Shown: piece after piece, positions 1 through 7,955 of the stretch
How the letters are laid out: every line of letters begins with the position of its first letter
How positions within the stretch are numbered: position 1 is the first letter of the stretch
Origin: Deltaproteobacteria bacterium
GTDB taxonomy: Bacteria; Myxococcota_A; UBA9160; UBA6930
Direction: 5' to 3'
Length of the DNA: 64,000 nucleotides
NCBI GenBank assembly: GCA_016875395.1
Contig: VGRF01000002.1
Coordinates: 1 to 64,000 of the forward strand
Translations under genes and position numbers: made by a program
Notes under the pieces: generated by a model
Seen by the model: only the letters and a program-made list of their open reading frames with translations
Databases searched by the model: none
Told to the model about the DNA's origin: nothing

Positions 1-22
1 AACGAGGCAAGACAACGAAGGC

Positions 23-96
23 GGGGACGTTCCGCGAGAAAGTAAAGCAGCGCCTCCTTTACTTACTTGCGGAACGTCCCCGGCTCCTGGGATCCG
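23..96. repeat. Dispersed palindromic repeat, family 1 (full copy)
   Basis: Two inverted arms: GGGGACGTTCCGC (23-35) followed by AAGTAAAG, and its mirror CTTTACTT then GCGGAACGTCCCC (69-81). The 25-base arms match at about 23 positions and are separated by only 9 bases. A CTGGGATCCG tail follows at 87-96. One arm plus the same tail recurs at 46660-46694. The layout resembles REP/BIME-type mobile palindromes associated with IS200-like (RAYT) transposases; that link is inference, since no transposase lies in the window. Confidence 0.8.
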
Positions 97-158
97 AGAG
101 CAGCGATGAACCTCACCTACACCGATCAACACCCCTCCTTCGCGCACTCGGAGATCGC

Positions 159-596
159 ATGAGCAAGACCCGCACGTCCGCCGCCCCCGGCTGGTTCAAG
201 ATGGACGACGCCAAGCCCGCGCTGCTCGGCACGCGCTGCACCGGCTGCGGCACGGTGTTCTTCCCGCGCGAAGAGAAGTTCTGCAGGAACCCCGCGTGCG
301 CGAACACGAAGTTCGAGGAAGTGGAACTGTCGACGCGCGGACGCGTCTGGTCCTACACGAACAATTGTTATGCGCCGCCTGCGCCGTTCGTCGCGCCCAC
401 GACGCCGTTCGAGCCGTACTCGATCGCCGCGGTCGAGCTCGAGCGCGAGAAGATGGTCGTGCTCGGGCAGGTCGTGCGCGGCGTCGACATTTCGCAGCTC
501 GAAGTCGGCATGGAGATGGAGCTCGTGCTGGACACGCTGTTCGAGGACGAGGCGAACGAGTACGTCGTGTGGAAGTGGAAGCCCGCGGCGGCGTGA
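159..596 (+). CDS. DUF35 Zn-ribbon/OB-fold acyl-CoA-associated protein
   Basis: 145 residues. The N-terminal zinc ribbon has C27, C30, C42 and C47; residues 55 to 130 have the character of the OB-fold that follows in the DUF35 family. Such proteins are obligate partners of thiolase-like enzymes (for example ChsH2 with the aldolase Ltp2 in steroid side-chain degradation, or HMG-CoA synthase/thiolase complexes in archaea). The thiolase-like gene starts 41 bases downstream on the same strand, so the two very likely form a complex. A GGAG stretch precedes the ATG. Family assignment is firm; the substrate is unknown. Confidence 0.9.
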   Translation: MSKTRTSAAPGWFKMDDAKPALLGTRCTGCGTVFFPREEKFCRNPACANTKFEEVELSTRGRVWSYTNNCYAPPAPFVAPTTPFEPYSIAAVELEREKMVVLGQVVRGVDISQLEVGMEMELVLDTLFEDEANEYVVWKWKPAAA

Positions 597-637
597 TCGC
601 GCGCGCCTTCGTCACGAACTGTTCCTAGGAGACTGAC

Positions 638-1825
638 ATGGTCGGGGAAGTGGCCGTTCTCGGCGTCGGCATGCATCCGTGGGGGAAGTGGGGGCGCAAC
701 TTCGTCGAGTACGGCGTGGCGGCGGCCCGCGCGGCGATGGCGGACGCGGGCGTCGCGTGGAGCGACATCCAGTTCGTGGCCGGCGGCGAGAACATCCGCA
801 ACGGCTACCCCGGCTTCGTGGCGGGCTCCTCGATCATGCAGGCGCTCGGCTTCAACGGCGCGCAGGTCGCGAGCACCTACGGCGCGTGCGCGACCGGCTC
901 GCAGGCGATCTCGATGGCGCGCGCGCAGATCCTCGCTGGCGTGTGCGACGTGGCGCTCGTGGTCGGCGCCGACACCACGCCGAAGGGCTTCTTTGCGCCG
1001 ACCCCCGGCGAACGCAGCGCGGACCCGGACTGGCTGCGCTTCCGCTTGTTAGGTGCGACGAACCCCGTCTACTTCGGCCTCTACGCGCGCCGGCGCATGG
1101 ACCTGTACGGCGACACCGAACGCGACTTCGCCCAGGTGAAGGTGAAGAACTCGCGCTGCGCCGTGCACAACGAGAACGCGCGCTACCGCAAGGTCTACAC
1201 GCTCGAGGAAGTGCTCGCGTCGCAGATGGTGAGCGACCCGCTGCGCCTCCTGCAGATCTGCGCGACGAGCGACGGCGGCGCCGCGCTAGTGCTGTGCTCG
1301 ATGGAGTACGCGCGCAGGCGCACGACGAGGCCCGTGAAGATCGCGGGCGTCTCGACCGTGACGCCGCGCTACCCGCAGACCGTGGTCGAGGTGCCGAACT
1401 TCGCGAGCGACTCGGCCGCCGCGGTGCGCGTGCCCGACGTCGCGTTCAAGGACTCGATCGCGAAGTTCGCCTACGAGCAGGCCGGCCTCGGCCCCGAGGA
1501 CATGAGCTGCGCCGAGGTCTACGACCTCAGCTCCGCGCTCGAGCTCGACTGGATCGAGCACATCGGCCTGTGCAAGCCCGGCGACGCCGCGAAGTTGTTA
1601 CGGGATGGCGCGACGGCGCTCGGCGGCAAGCAGCCGGTCAACCCGAGCGGCGGCCTCGGCGCGTTCGGCGAGGCGATCCCGGCGCAGGCGATCGCGCAGG
1701 TGTGCGAGCTCACCTGGCAGATCCGCGGCCAAGCGGGCGGCCGCCAGGTCGAGGGCGCGAAGGCAGGCGTCACAGCAAACCTCGGTCTGTTCGGACACGG
1801 CTCTTCGGTCGTGGTGAAGGCGTAG
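638..1825 (+). CDS. Thiolase-like lipid-transfer protein (acetyl-CoA acetyltransferase or Ltp2-type aldolase)
   Basis: 395 residues with the thiolase fold. The nucleophile position is kept (C84 in YGACATGSQA), and an NPSGGLGAFGEAIPAQ stretch is present. The usual GHPxGATG and the C-terminal CGGG of degradative thiolases are altered (here GEAIPAQ and GLFGHGSS). That pattern fits the SCP-x/Ltp group, some of whose members act as retro-aldolases on CoA esters together with a DUF35 partner, which is what lies upstream. An AGGAG site precedes the ATG. The choice between thiolysis and aldol cleavage cannot be settled from sequence. Confidence 0.88.
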   Translation: MVGEVAVLGVGMHPWGKWGRNFVEYGVAAARAAMADAGVAWSDIQFVAGGENIRNGYPGFVAGSSIMQALGFNGAQVASTYGACATGSQAISMARAQILAGVCDVALVVGADTTPKGFFAPTPGERSADPDWLRFRLLGATNPVYFGLYARRRMDLYGDTERDFAQVKVKNSRCAVHNENARYRKVYTLEEVLASQMVSDPLRLLQICATSDGGAALVLCSMEYARRRTTRPVKIAGVSTVTPRYPQTVVEVPNFASDSAAAVRVPDVAFKDSIAKFAYEQAGLGPEDMSCAEVYDLSSALELDWIEHIGLCKPGDAAKLLRDGATALGGKQPVNPSGGLGAFGEAIPAQAIAQVCELTWQIRGQAGGRQVEGAKAGVTANLGLFGHGSSVVVKA

Positions 1826-1901
1826 GCGCGCACGAGCGCACGCAGCCAGACACGAGACGACGCCTCCGGGCGCGCAGCCCACTCCGCGTCGGCGGAGCCG
1901 T

Positions 1902-2933
1902 TCAACCGTGCTCGTGGCGGTGGTGCAGGTCCGGCCAGTGCGGGTGCGCGTGCGTCATGCGCTCGTGGCGATGCGCGTGGCTGTGGCGCTCGCTCGCGGC
2001 GACGCCTGCGTGCGCGTGGGCGTGGTGGCCGTCGTCGTGGCGGTGGCTGTGCGTGTGCTCGAGCGCGTCGTGGGTGTGGGCGTGAGCGTGCTGGCTGCGC
2101 AGCAACAACCAGAGCGACGGCACGAGCAGCGCGAACGCCGCGACGTGGGCGAGCGAGAGCGGCTCGCCGAGCAGTGTGAAGGAAAGTGCAGCGCCTGCGA
2201 AGGGCGCGCTCGCGAAGATCGCTTGCGCGCGCGTCGCGCCGAGCTCGTGCGCGGCGCGGATGTAGAGCGCGATGCTGGCGCCGTAGGAGAGCGCGCCCAC
2301 CGCGATCGCGGCGGCGAGAGTCGCAGTGCTCGCGTCCAGCGGACCGAGTGCGAGCCCGATCGCGAGGTTCGTTGCGCCCGCGACGAGCCCCTTCACGAAC
2401 GTGCTGCGCGCGGGCGAGATGCCGTCGATCAGCGCAGTGAGGTGGTTGTCGAGCCCCCAACAAGTGCACGCCGCCGCAACGAGCGCCGCGGCCGCGAGGC
2501 CGGGGCTGCCGCCGTCTGCGCCGACGAGCGCGCCTGCGAGCACGACGCCCGCCACGCCGAGCCATGCGCTGCGCCCGAGGTGCTCGCGGAACAGCGCCAC
2601 GCCGAGCACGGCGGTCGCGACGATCTCGATGTTCAGCAGCAGCGAGATCGATCCCGCTCCCGCGAGCTTCAGCCCTGCGAGCAGCAGCACTGGCCCGAGC
2701 GCGCCGCCGCACAGCACTGCGCCACCGAGGCGCAGCTCGCTCGCGCGATCGAGGCGCAGCGTCGCGCCGCGGCGCGGCTCGTTCGCCACGAGCGGCGCCA
2801 TGCCCAGCGCGGCGCCAAGATAGAGCAAGCCAGCGAGCTGGAACGCGTCGAGGGAGCCGAGCAGCAGCTTGCTCGCCGGCGTCGAGGCGCCGAACAGCAG
2901 CGCCGAGAGCAGTGCGAGCACGGCGGCGAACAT
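1902..2933 (-). CDS. EamA/DMT-family transporter with long His-rich tail
   Basis: 343 residues. The first roughly 275 residues form about ten hydrophobic helices with the internal duplication typical of EamA (drug/metabolite transporter) permeases. The last roughly 65 residues are extremely rich in His, with repeated HAH, HSH and HTH units and interspersed D/E. Such tails bind Ni, Co or Zn ions in metal exporters such as RcnA and in CDF proteins, so a metal link is plausible, though EamA proteins mostly move metabolites. The gene is convergent with the thiolase gene and divergent from the small zinc-ribbon gene at 2977. No metal regulator is adjacent. Confidence 0.85.
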   Translation of the reverse strand: MFAAVLALLSALLFGASTPASKLLLGSLDAFQLAGLLYLGAALGMAPLVANEPRRGATLRLDRASELRLGGAVLCGGALGPVLLLAGLKLAGAGSISLLLNIEIVATAVLGVALFREHLGRSAWLGVAGVVLAGALVGADGGSPGLAAAALVAAACTCWGLDNHLTALIDGISPARSTFVKGLVAGATNLAIGLALGPLDASTATLAAAIAVGALSYGASIALYIRAAHELGATRAQAIFASAPFAGAALSFTLLGEPLSLAHVAAFALLVPSLWLLLRSQHAHAHTHDALEHTHSHRHDDGHHAHAHAGVAASERHSHAHRHERMTHAHPHWPDLHHRHEHG

Positions 2934-2976
2934 GCGCGCATCGTAACCACGCCGCGCATGCGGCTACGCTGCCTGA

Positions 2977-3252
2977 ATGGCGGACACCACCTACTTCGAA
3001 GTGCGCTGCGAGCGCTGCAAGACTTCGTTCGCGCCTGGCACGAAGCAATGCATCCACTGCGGCGGATCGATCGGGCGGCGCATGCTCGCGTTCGACACGC
3101 TGAGCGGCCAGCGCGCGGGCGGGCCGACACCGGGTTCCTTCGACACCCCCGACGCCGACGAGCAGCCGAAGGTGGGCCGCATCGTGCAGCTCGTGATGTT
3201 CGCGCTCATCGTCGGCGCTGCGATTCTGCGCAACTGCATGAGCGAGTCGTGA
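2977..3252 (+). CDS. Small zinc-ribbon membrane protein
   Basis: 91 residues. An N-terminal zinc ribbon (CERC then CIHC, 12 residues apart) is followed by a polar linker and one C-terminal hydrophobic helix (about residues 68 to 85). No family is recognised. Paired CxxC motifs plus a single membrane anchor suggest a small membrane-tethered zinc protein. It reads away from the EamA gene (43 bases between starts) and lies 63 bases upstream of msrB on the same strand. Confidence 0.7.
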   Translation: MADTTYFEVRCERCKTSFAPGTKQCIHCGGSIGRRMLAFDTLSGQRAGGPTPGSFDTPDADEQPKVGRIVQLVMFALIVGAAILRNCMSES

Positions 3253-3315
3253 AAGGTCGGCAAAGGCGCGCCCGGCGACGGGGTGAGTCCCGAGATGCGT
3301 TCTAGGGAGGACACG

Positions 3316-3711
3316 ATGTCCGAGAAGGTGAAGAAGACCGACGCCGAGTGGCGCTCGCAGCTCACGCCGATGCAGTACGCGGTGCTGCGCGAAGCAGCGA
3401 CCGAGCGCCCGTTCACGGGCGAGTACGAGTTCTGCCACGACGCGGGCACGTATCGCTGCGCGGGCTGCGGCGCCGAGCTCTTCGACTCGGGCACGAAGTA
3501 CGACTCGGGCTGCGGCTGGCCGGCATTCTACGCCGCGAAGGAAGGCGGCGCGATCGAAGAACGCGTCGACACGAGCCACGGCATGCTGCGCACCGAAGTG
3601 CTGTGCGCGAAGTGCGACGGCCACCTCGGCCACGTCTTCCCTGACGGCCCGCGCCCGACGGGCATCCGCTACTGCATCAACTCGGCGGCGATCAAGCTGG
3701 AGCGGAAGTAG
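3316..3711 (+). CDS. msrB: Peptide-methionine (R)-S-oxide reductase MsrB
   Basis: 131 residues, a complete single-domain MsrB that repairs methionine-R-sulfoxide in proteins with thioredoxin as reductant. Structural zinc cysteines are C48, C51, C97 and C100, and the catalytic cysteine is C120 in the RYCINS motif. The characteristic GCGWPAF and GHVFPDGP segments are present. The ATG at 3316 follows AGGGAGGACACG, a strong ribosome site; an upstream in-frame ATG at 3283 lacks one. No signal peptide, so cytoplasmic. MsrA is not in the window. Confidence 0.97.
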   Translation: MSEKVKKTDAEWRSQLTPMQYAVLREAATERPFTGEYEFCHDAGTYRCAGCGAELFDSGTKYDSGCGWPAFYAAKEGGAIEERVDTSHGMLRTEVLCAKCDGHLGHVFPDGPRPTGIRYCINSAAIKLERK

Positions 3712-3712
3712 C

Positions 3713-3729
3713 GGCCCGCCTGTCGGGCC
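3713..3729. terminator. Hairpin between convergent msrB and ferredoxin genes
   Basis: GGCCCG and CGGGCC pair around a short CCTGT loop, 2 bases after the msrB stop and upstream of the convergent ferredoxin stop. No T-run follows on either strand, so termination is only likely from position. Confidence 0.35.
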
Positions 3730-3753
3730 CGCGCGTCGCGCGCGATCTCGCCC

Positions 3754-3972
3754 TTACTTCTCGATGATCGTCAGCGCCTGGCGCGGGCAGAGGCGCACGG
3801 CTTCGCGCGCTTTGCTCTCGAGGTGCTTCGGGACGTCGCCGGAGACGTCGTCGCTAGCGCCCTTCACGAGGTGATGGAAGGCGTCGTTGTCGTCGACCTT
3901 GTAGAGCTCGGGCGCGACGTCCATGCAGACTGCGTTCGCTTCGCAGAGATCCCAGTCGACCTTGACCTTCAT
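3754..3972 (-). CDS. 3Fe-4S-type ferredoxin
   Basis: 72 residues. Three cluster cysteines are visible, C10 and C16 (C-x5-C) and C62 followed by Pro. The central position that would carry the fourth cysteine of a 4Fe-4S cluster is Ala/Asn, so a 3Fe-4S cluster is expected. Acidic one-cluster ferredoxins of this kind (SoyB/FdxD-like) pass electrons to cytochromes P450 or Rieske oxygenases. It sits 23 bases downstream of the MBL hydrolase gene on the same strand. No P450 is in the window, so the partner is elsewhere. Confidence 0.92.
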   Translation of the reverse strand: MKVKVDWDLCEANAVCMDVAPELYKVDDNDAFHHLVKGASDDVSGDVPKHLESKAREAVRLCPRQALTIIEK

Positions 3973-3995
3973 CGCGTCCTCCGAAAGAGCGGCTT

Positions 3996-4910
3996 CTATA
4001 CCACGCGAGCCTCGAACCTGCCGGGCGAAATTTCGCGCGCGCGGCCGCTCGCGACGAGGCGCGCGAGGTGCTGCGACATGCTGCGCCGCTCGACCGGATC
4101 GGCGAACGAAACCGGGTCGCTCGGTCGGTAGACGAAGCGGTGCTTGGTGATCTCATCGAGCGTGCGCGGCGCCTCGGCGAGGTACGCGTGGAGGCGCTGC
4201 TCGCGACTCGCGATCACGGCGCTGAACTTGTCGAGCCGCGCCACGAAGGTGTCGCGATCCACCACGCCGATGTGATGGAACGTGGCGTAGTGCTTCGCCT
4301 GCACCGCGCGCACGAGGCGCAGCGAGCGCTCGAAGTCCTCGAGCTCGCTCCAGGCGTCTCCGTAATAGGGGCCGAAGCTCGAGAGATCGATGTCGCCGAT
4401 GTAGAGCACGTCGTCGGGCTCGACATGGAAGGCGCAGTGGCCGCGCGTGTGGCCGGGCGTGTGGATCACGCGCACGCGCACGCCGCCGCCGAGATCGAGC
4501 ACGTGGCCGTCGCGGAAGCCCGCGGCGCGCGGGTTCGCGGTGTAGAAGAACTGCTCCTTCAGCTCCTTCTCCCAACCGCCGCCGAGCACCGTGTCGTCGT
4601 AGCCGTAGATCTGGAGGAATCCGGCGAAGGAGTGGAGCCCTAACAAATCGGCTTCGTGCAGCTCCCAAAGCGCATCCGGGAAGAGGTGATTTCCCGCGAT
4701 GTGGTCCTCGTGGCAGTGGCTGTTCCAGACGCGGTCGACGCGCGGGAGCCTGCCCTTGCGCGCGACGACGCCGAGCGACGGGTCGACGATCAGCGCCTCG
4801 CGCGCGCCGCGCACGACGAGCGAGTTGCCGTGCGGATACTTCCCGTGCCCCGCCCCGAACAGCACGGTCACGTTTCCGATCACCTGATCTTCGAGCGACT
4901 CGTCGGCCAC
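3996..4910 (-). CDS. MBL-fold metallo-hydrolase
   Basis: 304 residues. The metallo-beta-lactamase signature HCHEDH (H65, H67, D69, H70), a PGHTRGH motif, a GDIDL motif and a downstream HH pair make a full two-metal site. The C-terminal 60 residues look like a winged-helix segment, as in LACTB2-like and other glyoxalase-II-like hydrolases. Substrate unknown. It is the first gene of a probable two-gene unit with the ferredoxin. Its start region is divergent from the EVE gene at 5010. Confidence 0.88.
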   Translation of the reverse strand: MADESLEDQVIGNVTVLFGAGHGKYPHGNSLVVRGAREALIVDPSLGVVARKGRLPRVDRVWNSHCHEDHIAGNHLFPDALWELHEADLLGLHSFAGFLQIYGYDDTVLGGGWEKELKEQFFYTANPRAAGFRDGHVLDLGGGVRVRVIHTPGHTRGHCAFHVEPDDVLYIGDIDLSSFGPYYGDAWSELEDFERSLRLVRAVQAKHYATFHHIGVVDRDTFVARLDKFSAVIASREQRLHAYLAEAPRTLDEITKHRFVYRPSDPVSFADPVERRSMSQHLARLVASGRAREISPGRFEARVV

Positions 4911-5009
4911 CTGGGCTACCTCACTTTCTCAACTTCGCTCGCCTACGGCTCGCTGCGCGTTCGCGCTCGCGCGAACTCGCGGGCGAGAGGGGAGCTTACG
5001 GAGGGCGCG

Positions 5010-5435
5010 ATGGCGAGCGCACGCTCGTTTTGGCTCGTGAAGTCCGAGCCGAGCACGTACTCGTGGGCGCAGTTCGTCGCCGAGAAGGGCACGTTCTGGA
5101 GCGGTGTGCGCAACGCGCTCGCGCGCATGCATCTCGCCGCGATGAAGAAGGGTGACGCGGTGCTCTTCTATCACTCGGGCGAAGGCAAGGAAGTCGTCGG
5201 GCTCGCGCGCGTGACGAAGGAGTCGTACCCGGACCCGACCGCCGACGACCCGCAGTGGCTCGTCGTCGATCTCGCGCCCGTGAAGCCGCTCGCGCAGGCG
5301 GTGACGCTCGCCGCGATCAAGGCGGAGAGATCGCTCGCGGACATCGCGCTCGTGCGCATGTCGCGCCTCTCGGTGATGCCGCTGAGCAAAGCCGCTTTCG
5401 AGAAAATTCTCGCGATGGGGAAAACGAAAGCATGA
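5010..5435 (+). CDS. EVE-domain protein
   Basis: 141 residues comprising one EVE domain (PUA-like fold), beginning FWLVKSEPSTYSW, the hallmark opening of the family. EVE proteins bind modified bases in RNA or DNA, and some belong to modification-dependent defence, but stand-alone members are widespread and mostly uncharacterised. The ATG at 5010 follows GGAGGGCGCG. Its stop overlaps the start of the nitroreductase gene by ATGA, so the two are translationally coupled. Confidence 0.92.
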   Translation: MASARSFWLVKSEPSTYSWAQFVAEKGTFWSGVRNALARMHLAAMKKGDAVLFYHSGEGKEVVGLARVTKESYPDPTADDPQWLVVDLAPVKPLAQAVTLAAIKAERSLADIALVRMSRLSVMPLSKAAFEKILAMGKTKA

Positions 5436-6136
5436 GCGCGCCCAGCACTCCGACTGCACCGGCGCACGTCGACATCGCCACGATCGGCGAGGACGTGAAG
5501 CTGTTCGAAGGCATGCGCACGACGCGCGCGATTCGCCGCCTGCTGCCCGATCCGGTGCCGCCCGCGCTGATTCGCAAGGTGTGCGAGGCGGCGACGTTCG
5601 CGCCGAGCGGCGGCAACCGGCAGCCGTGGAAGTTCGTCGCGGTGACCGAGCCCGAGCGAAAGCGCTGGATCGCGGAGCGCTACCGCGCCGAGTTCTTGCA
5701 GTACATCAAGCCGGCGCAAGAAGCTGCGCAGCGCGCGGACTACCCCGAGCGCAAGCGCAAGAACCAAGCCTCGGCGCTGCATCTCGCGGAGCACATGGCG
5801 GAGGTGCCGGTGCTGCTGTTCGTCGCGGGCTGGACGCGGCGCGGTCGCCCGCAGACGCAGGCGCTGTTCCCGTGCGTGCAGAACCTCTTGCTCGCGTGCC
5901 GCGCGGTCGGCCTCGGCGCGAGTCTCACCACGATGCACACGAGCTTCGGCGAAGAGTGCGACCGCTTCCTCGGGCTCCCCGACGGCTGCCCGAGCTGCGC
6001 GCTGATTCCGATCGGCTGGCCGCGCGGCAAGTACGGCACGCCGCCGCGGCGGCCCGTCGACGAGTCGCTGTTCTTCGAGCGCTACGACGCGGCGCGAGAT
6101 CCCGAGGCGCTGCGGCGCGCGGAAGCGGACGACTGA
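5432..6136 (+). CDS. Nitroreductase-family flavoprotein
   Basis: 234 residues. The FMN-binding nitroreductase pattern is clear: an MRTTRAIRRL opening, then APSGGNRQPWKF (residues 58 to 68). An FPCVQNLLLACRAVGLG segment and a C-terminal IPIGWPRGKYG also fit. Family members reduce nitro groups, quinones or enones with NAD(P)H, and some use F420. No signal peptide. It overlaps the EVE gene by 4 bases. A bidirectional hairpin terminator follows 16 bases after its stop. Confidence 0.92.
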   Translation: MSAPSTPTAPAHVDIATIGEDVKLFEGMRTTRAIRRLLPDPVPPALIRKVCEAATFAPSGGNRQPWKFVAVTEPERKRWIAERYRAEFLQYIKPAQEAAQRADYPERKRKNQASALHLAEHMAEVPVLLFVAGWTRRGRPQTQALFPCVQNLLLACRAVGLGASLTTMHTSFGEECDRFLGLPDGCPSCALIPIGWPRGKYGTPPRRPVDESLFFERYDAARDPEALRRAEADD

Positions 6137-6152
6137 GCCGCGCAGAAAAGGG

Positions 6153-6191
6153 ATCGGGCCCGCTGGTTCGCGCCAGCGGGCCCGATTGTTA
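6153..6191. terminator. Bidirectional hairpin terminator
   Basis: A perfect 14-bp stem, ATCGGGCCCGCTGG (6153-6166) and CCAGCGGGCCCGAT (6173-6186), closes a 6-base loop between convergent genes. On the minus strand a CTTTT tract follows the stem after two bases. On the plus strand TTGTTAGG follows, itself a copy of the recurrent word described in the findings. Confidence 0.8.
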
Positions 6192-6204
6192 GGAGCTCGG
6201 GGAG

Positions 6205-6861
6205 CTACTCGGCCTTGCGCCGCAGCAGCGAGCGGCCCACGAGCAGCGCACCGGCGCCGAACACGAACATCGCGCTCGGCTCCGGAACCGGCGGCGTGAA
6301 GAGCTGATCCTGCTTCGTCGGCGAGTGGTAGAGCAGCGTGCGGCCATAGCTCGCGTACTTGTGCCCGAGCACGTGCTGATAGACCGACCAGGCGCCGCCG
6401 CTCATCGACGCAGCGGTCGCCGTGAACGCGTTGCCGTAGACCGCTTCCCAGATCGCAGCCTGCACGCCGGTGATCGCCTGCTTGTTGGTCACGCCGAGCG
6501 TGGTCACCAACTCGTTCAGGTCGTTCGCCCAGCGGTCCGCGATCTGCGCGGCCCACGCGAACTTGCGCACGGGCGGGCCCGACGCGAAGGCCTGGCTCTC
6601 GGCCGCGGCCGGGTCGTGCGCGACGAAATCGGTGTACGTCGCCGTCGTGATGTACTGCGAGAGGTCGGCGCAGAAGCTCACGCCGGTCACGCCGTCGACC
6701 TGCTCGTGAAACTGCGTGGTCGTGAACGAGCGCGCCTGGCTGTTGAACGTGACCCTGACGACTTCGCCCGCGTCCCAGCCGAGCACGGTGAACGACGTGG
6801 CGAATGACGGGGCCGCGAGTAGCAGCATGGCTGCCATCGCGAGAAGCTTGATCGAACGCAT
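6205..6861 (-). CDS. PEP-CTERM surface protein with putative thioester domain
   Basis: 218 residues. A signal peptide (residues 1 to 21) and a C-terminal PEP-CTERM signal are present: VPEPSA at 191-196, a hydrophobic helix, then RRK. These predict export and processing by an exosortase. Inside lie an SFCADL motif (C64) and a GVQAAIWEAVYG motif (Q133, W137). This pairing matches the Cys/Gln signature of thioester domains that form an intramolecular Cys-Gln bond in bacterial adhesins. The thioester is inference from motif spacing; the sorting signal is firm. Confidence 0.85.
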   Translation of the reverse strand: MRSIKLLAMAAMLLLAAPSFATSFTVLGWDAGEVVRVTFNSQARSFTTTQFHEQVDGVTGVSFCADLSQYITTATYTDFVAHDPAAAESQAFASGPPVRKFAWAAQIADRWANDLNELVTTLGVTNKQAITGVQAAIWEAVYGNAFTATAASMSGGAWSVYQHVLGHKYASYGRTLLYHSPTKQDQLFTPPVPEPSAMFVFGAGALLVGRSLLRRKAE

Positions 6862-6875
6862 CGCTTGGTTGTTCC

Positions 6876-6892
6876 TTCGAAGTTGGTTCGAA
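6876..6892 (-). promoter_or_regulatory. Paired TTCGAA elements upstream of PEP-CTERM gene
   Basis: Two TTCGAA hexamers, 11 bases apart start to start, sit 15 to 31 bases upstream of the ATG at 6861. One turn of helix between palindromes is compatible with an operator, but no cognate regulator is known. Confidence 0.25.
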
Positions 6893-7048
6893 CGTTTGTG
6901 GCTCTTCGTCTCGACCCTGGTGCGAGATGCGAGTCACGTCCGAACGAGCCGCGAGTGGAGCAATCGGCATGCCGTGCCCCTAATGACTCGCGCCAGCCCG
7001 AGGCCCAGCGCGCGCTTGCCTCGGCGAGTTGCGCGCGCGTGAGGTGCG

Positions 7049-7077
7049 AAGCGCGCTGCGCGGTGTGGAGCGCGCTT
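7049..7077 (-). terminator. Hairpin downstream of TIM-barrel epimerase gene
   Basis: A perfect 9-bp stem (AAGCGCGCT and AGCGCGCTT) with an 11-base loop lies 13 bases beyond the stop of the gene at 7090. No T-run follows, so its role as a terminator is uncertain. Confidence 0.35.
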
Positions 7078-7089
7078 CCGTTCTAGGCG

Positions 7090-7917
7090 TCAGCGCGAGC
7101 GAGCGGCGGCGATCACGCGCCGCGCAGCATCTCCGCAGCGCCGGCCCACTTCGGCGGGCGGCAGCTGATCGAGCGCTGCGGAGAAGATCTCGACGCCGAT
7201 CGGCGCGCGCGAGCCGTTCTGCTCGAGAATGCGCAGCCAGCGCGCAACCGGGATCGCGCCTTCGCCGGGCAAGAGACGCGCGCTGGTCGTCTCGCTGATC
7301 AGGTCGCCGCTCGGCTGCGCCGGCGCGTCGTTGATCTGAATGCTGCCCACGAGCTTGCCCGGCAGCGAGCGCAGCTGGTCCTCGCGGGTCGGCCCACGGA
7401 ACGTGTGCCAGGTGTCGATCATCAGCGTCGCGTTCGGGCGCGCCGCGCGCTCGACGATCGCGCGCGCAGTCACCAGGTCCGGCACGCCGGCCCACGGTAG
7501 GTACTCGAGCGTCACGAGCAGGCCGAACTCCCATGCGCGATCGCAAACGCCAGCGAACGCCTCGGCTGCTTCGTCGACGTTCACGCTCGGGCGCGCCATC
7601 ACCGCCACGTTCAGCGAGCGCGCGCGCAGCGCCTCGGCGACCGAGTAGTGCTCGGCCTCGGTCGCGGCGAGCTCGTTCTGGAGGTTGTCGCCCGGCAGCC
7701 AGTTGAGCAGCGGATCGAGGTCCGCGTACGCGAGGCCGCGCGCTTCGAGCTCGCGCCGCATCGCGCTGAGCGTGATGCCTTCCGCGCGCGCGCGACGGAT
7801 CTGCGTGGGGTAGAGCGTGAGCGCCGTGAAGCCGCCCGCGACCGCCGCGTCGCACACTTCCTGAAACGAGCGGCTGCGCAGCGTTCCGGCGTGCAGCACG
7901 AGATCGTTCGGGCCCAT
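7090..7917 (-). CDS. Sugar phosphate isomerase/epimerase-like TIM barrel
   Basis: 275 residues. An AP-endonuclease-2/xylose-isomerase-like barrel with metal-ligand-type segments LEYLPW, LMIDTWH, SIQINDAPA and GVEIFS along its strands. Such proteins isomerise or epimerise keto-sugars or inositol derivatives. The start is taken at the ATG at 7917, where the fold begins; the frame is open further upstream but lacks fold character. Two similar barrels are encoded at 34024 and 36022. Substrate unknown. Confidence 0.82.
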   Translation of the reverse strand: MGPNDLVLHAGTLRSRSFQEVCDAAVAGGFTALTLYPTQIRRARAEGITLSAMRRELEARGLAYADLDPLLNWLPGDNLQNELAATEAEHYSVAEALRARSLNVAVMARPSVNVDEAAEAFAGVCDRAWEFGLLVTLEYLPWAGVPDLVTARAIVERAARPNATLMIDTWHTFRGPTREDQLRSLPGKLVGSIQINDAPAQPSGDLISETTSARLLPGEGAIPVARWLRILEQNGSRAPIGVEIFSAALDQLPPAEVGRRCGDAARRVIAAARSR

Positions 7918-7955
7918 GCGCGCAGCATGCCGCGCGCTCCCGAGCTTCGCCGCGG

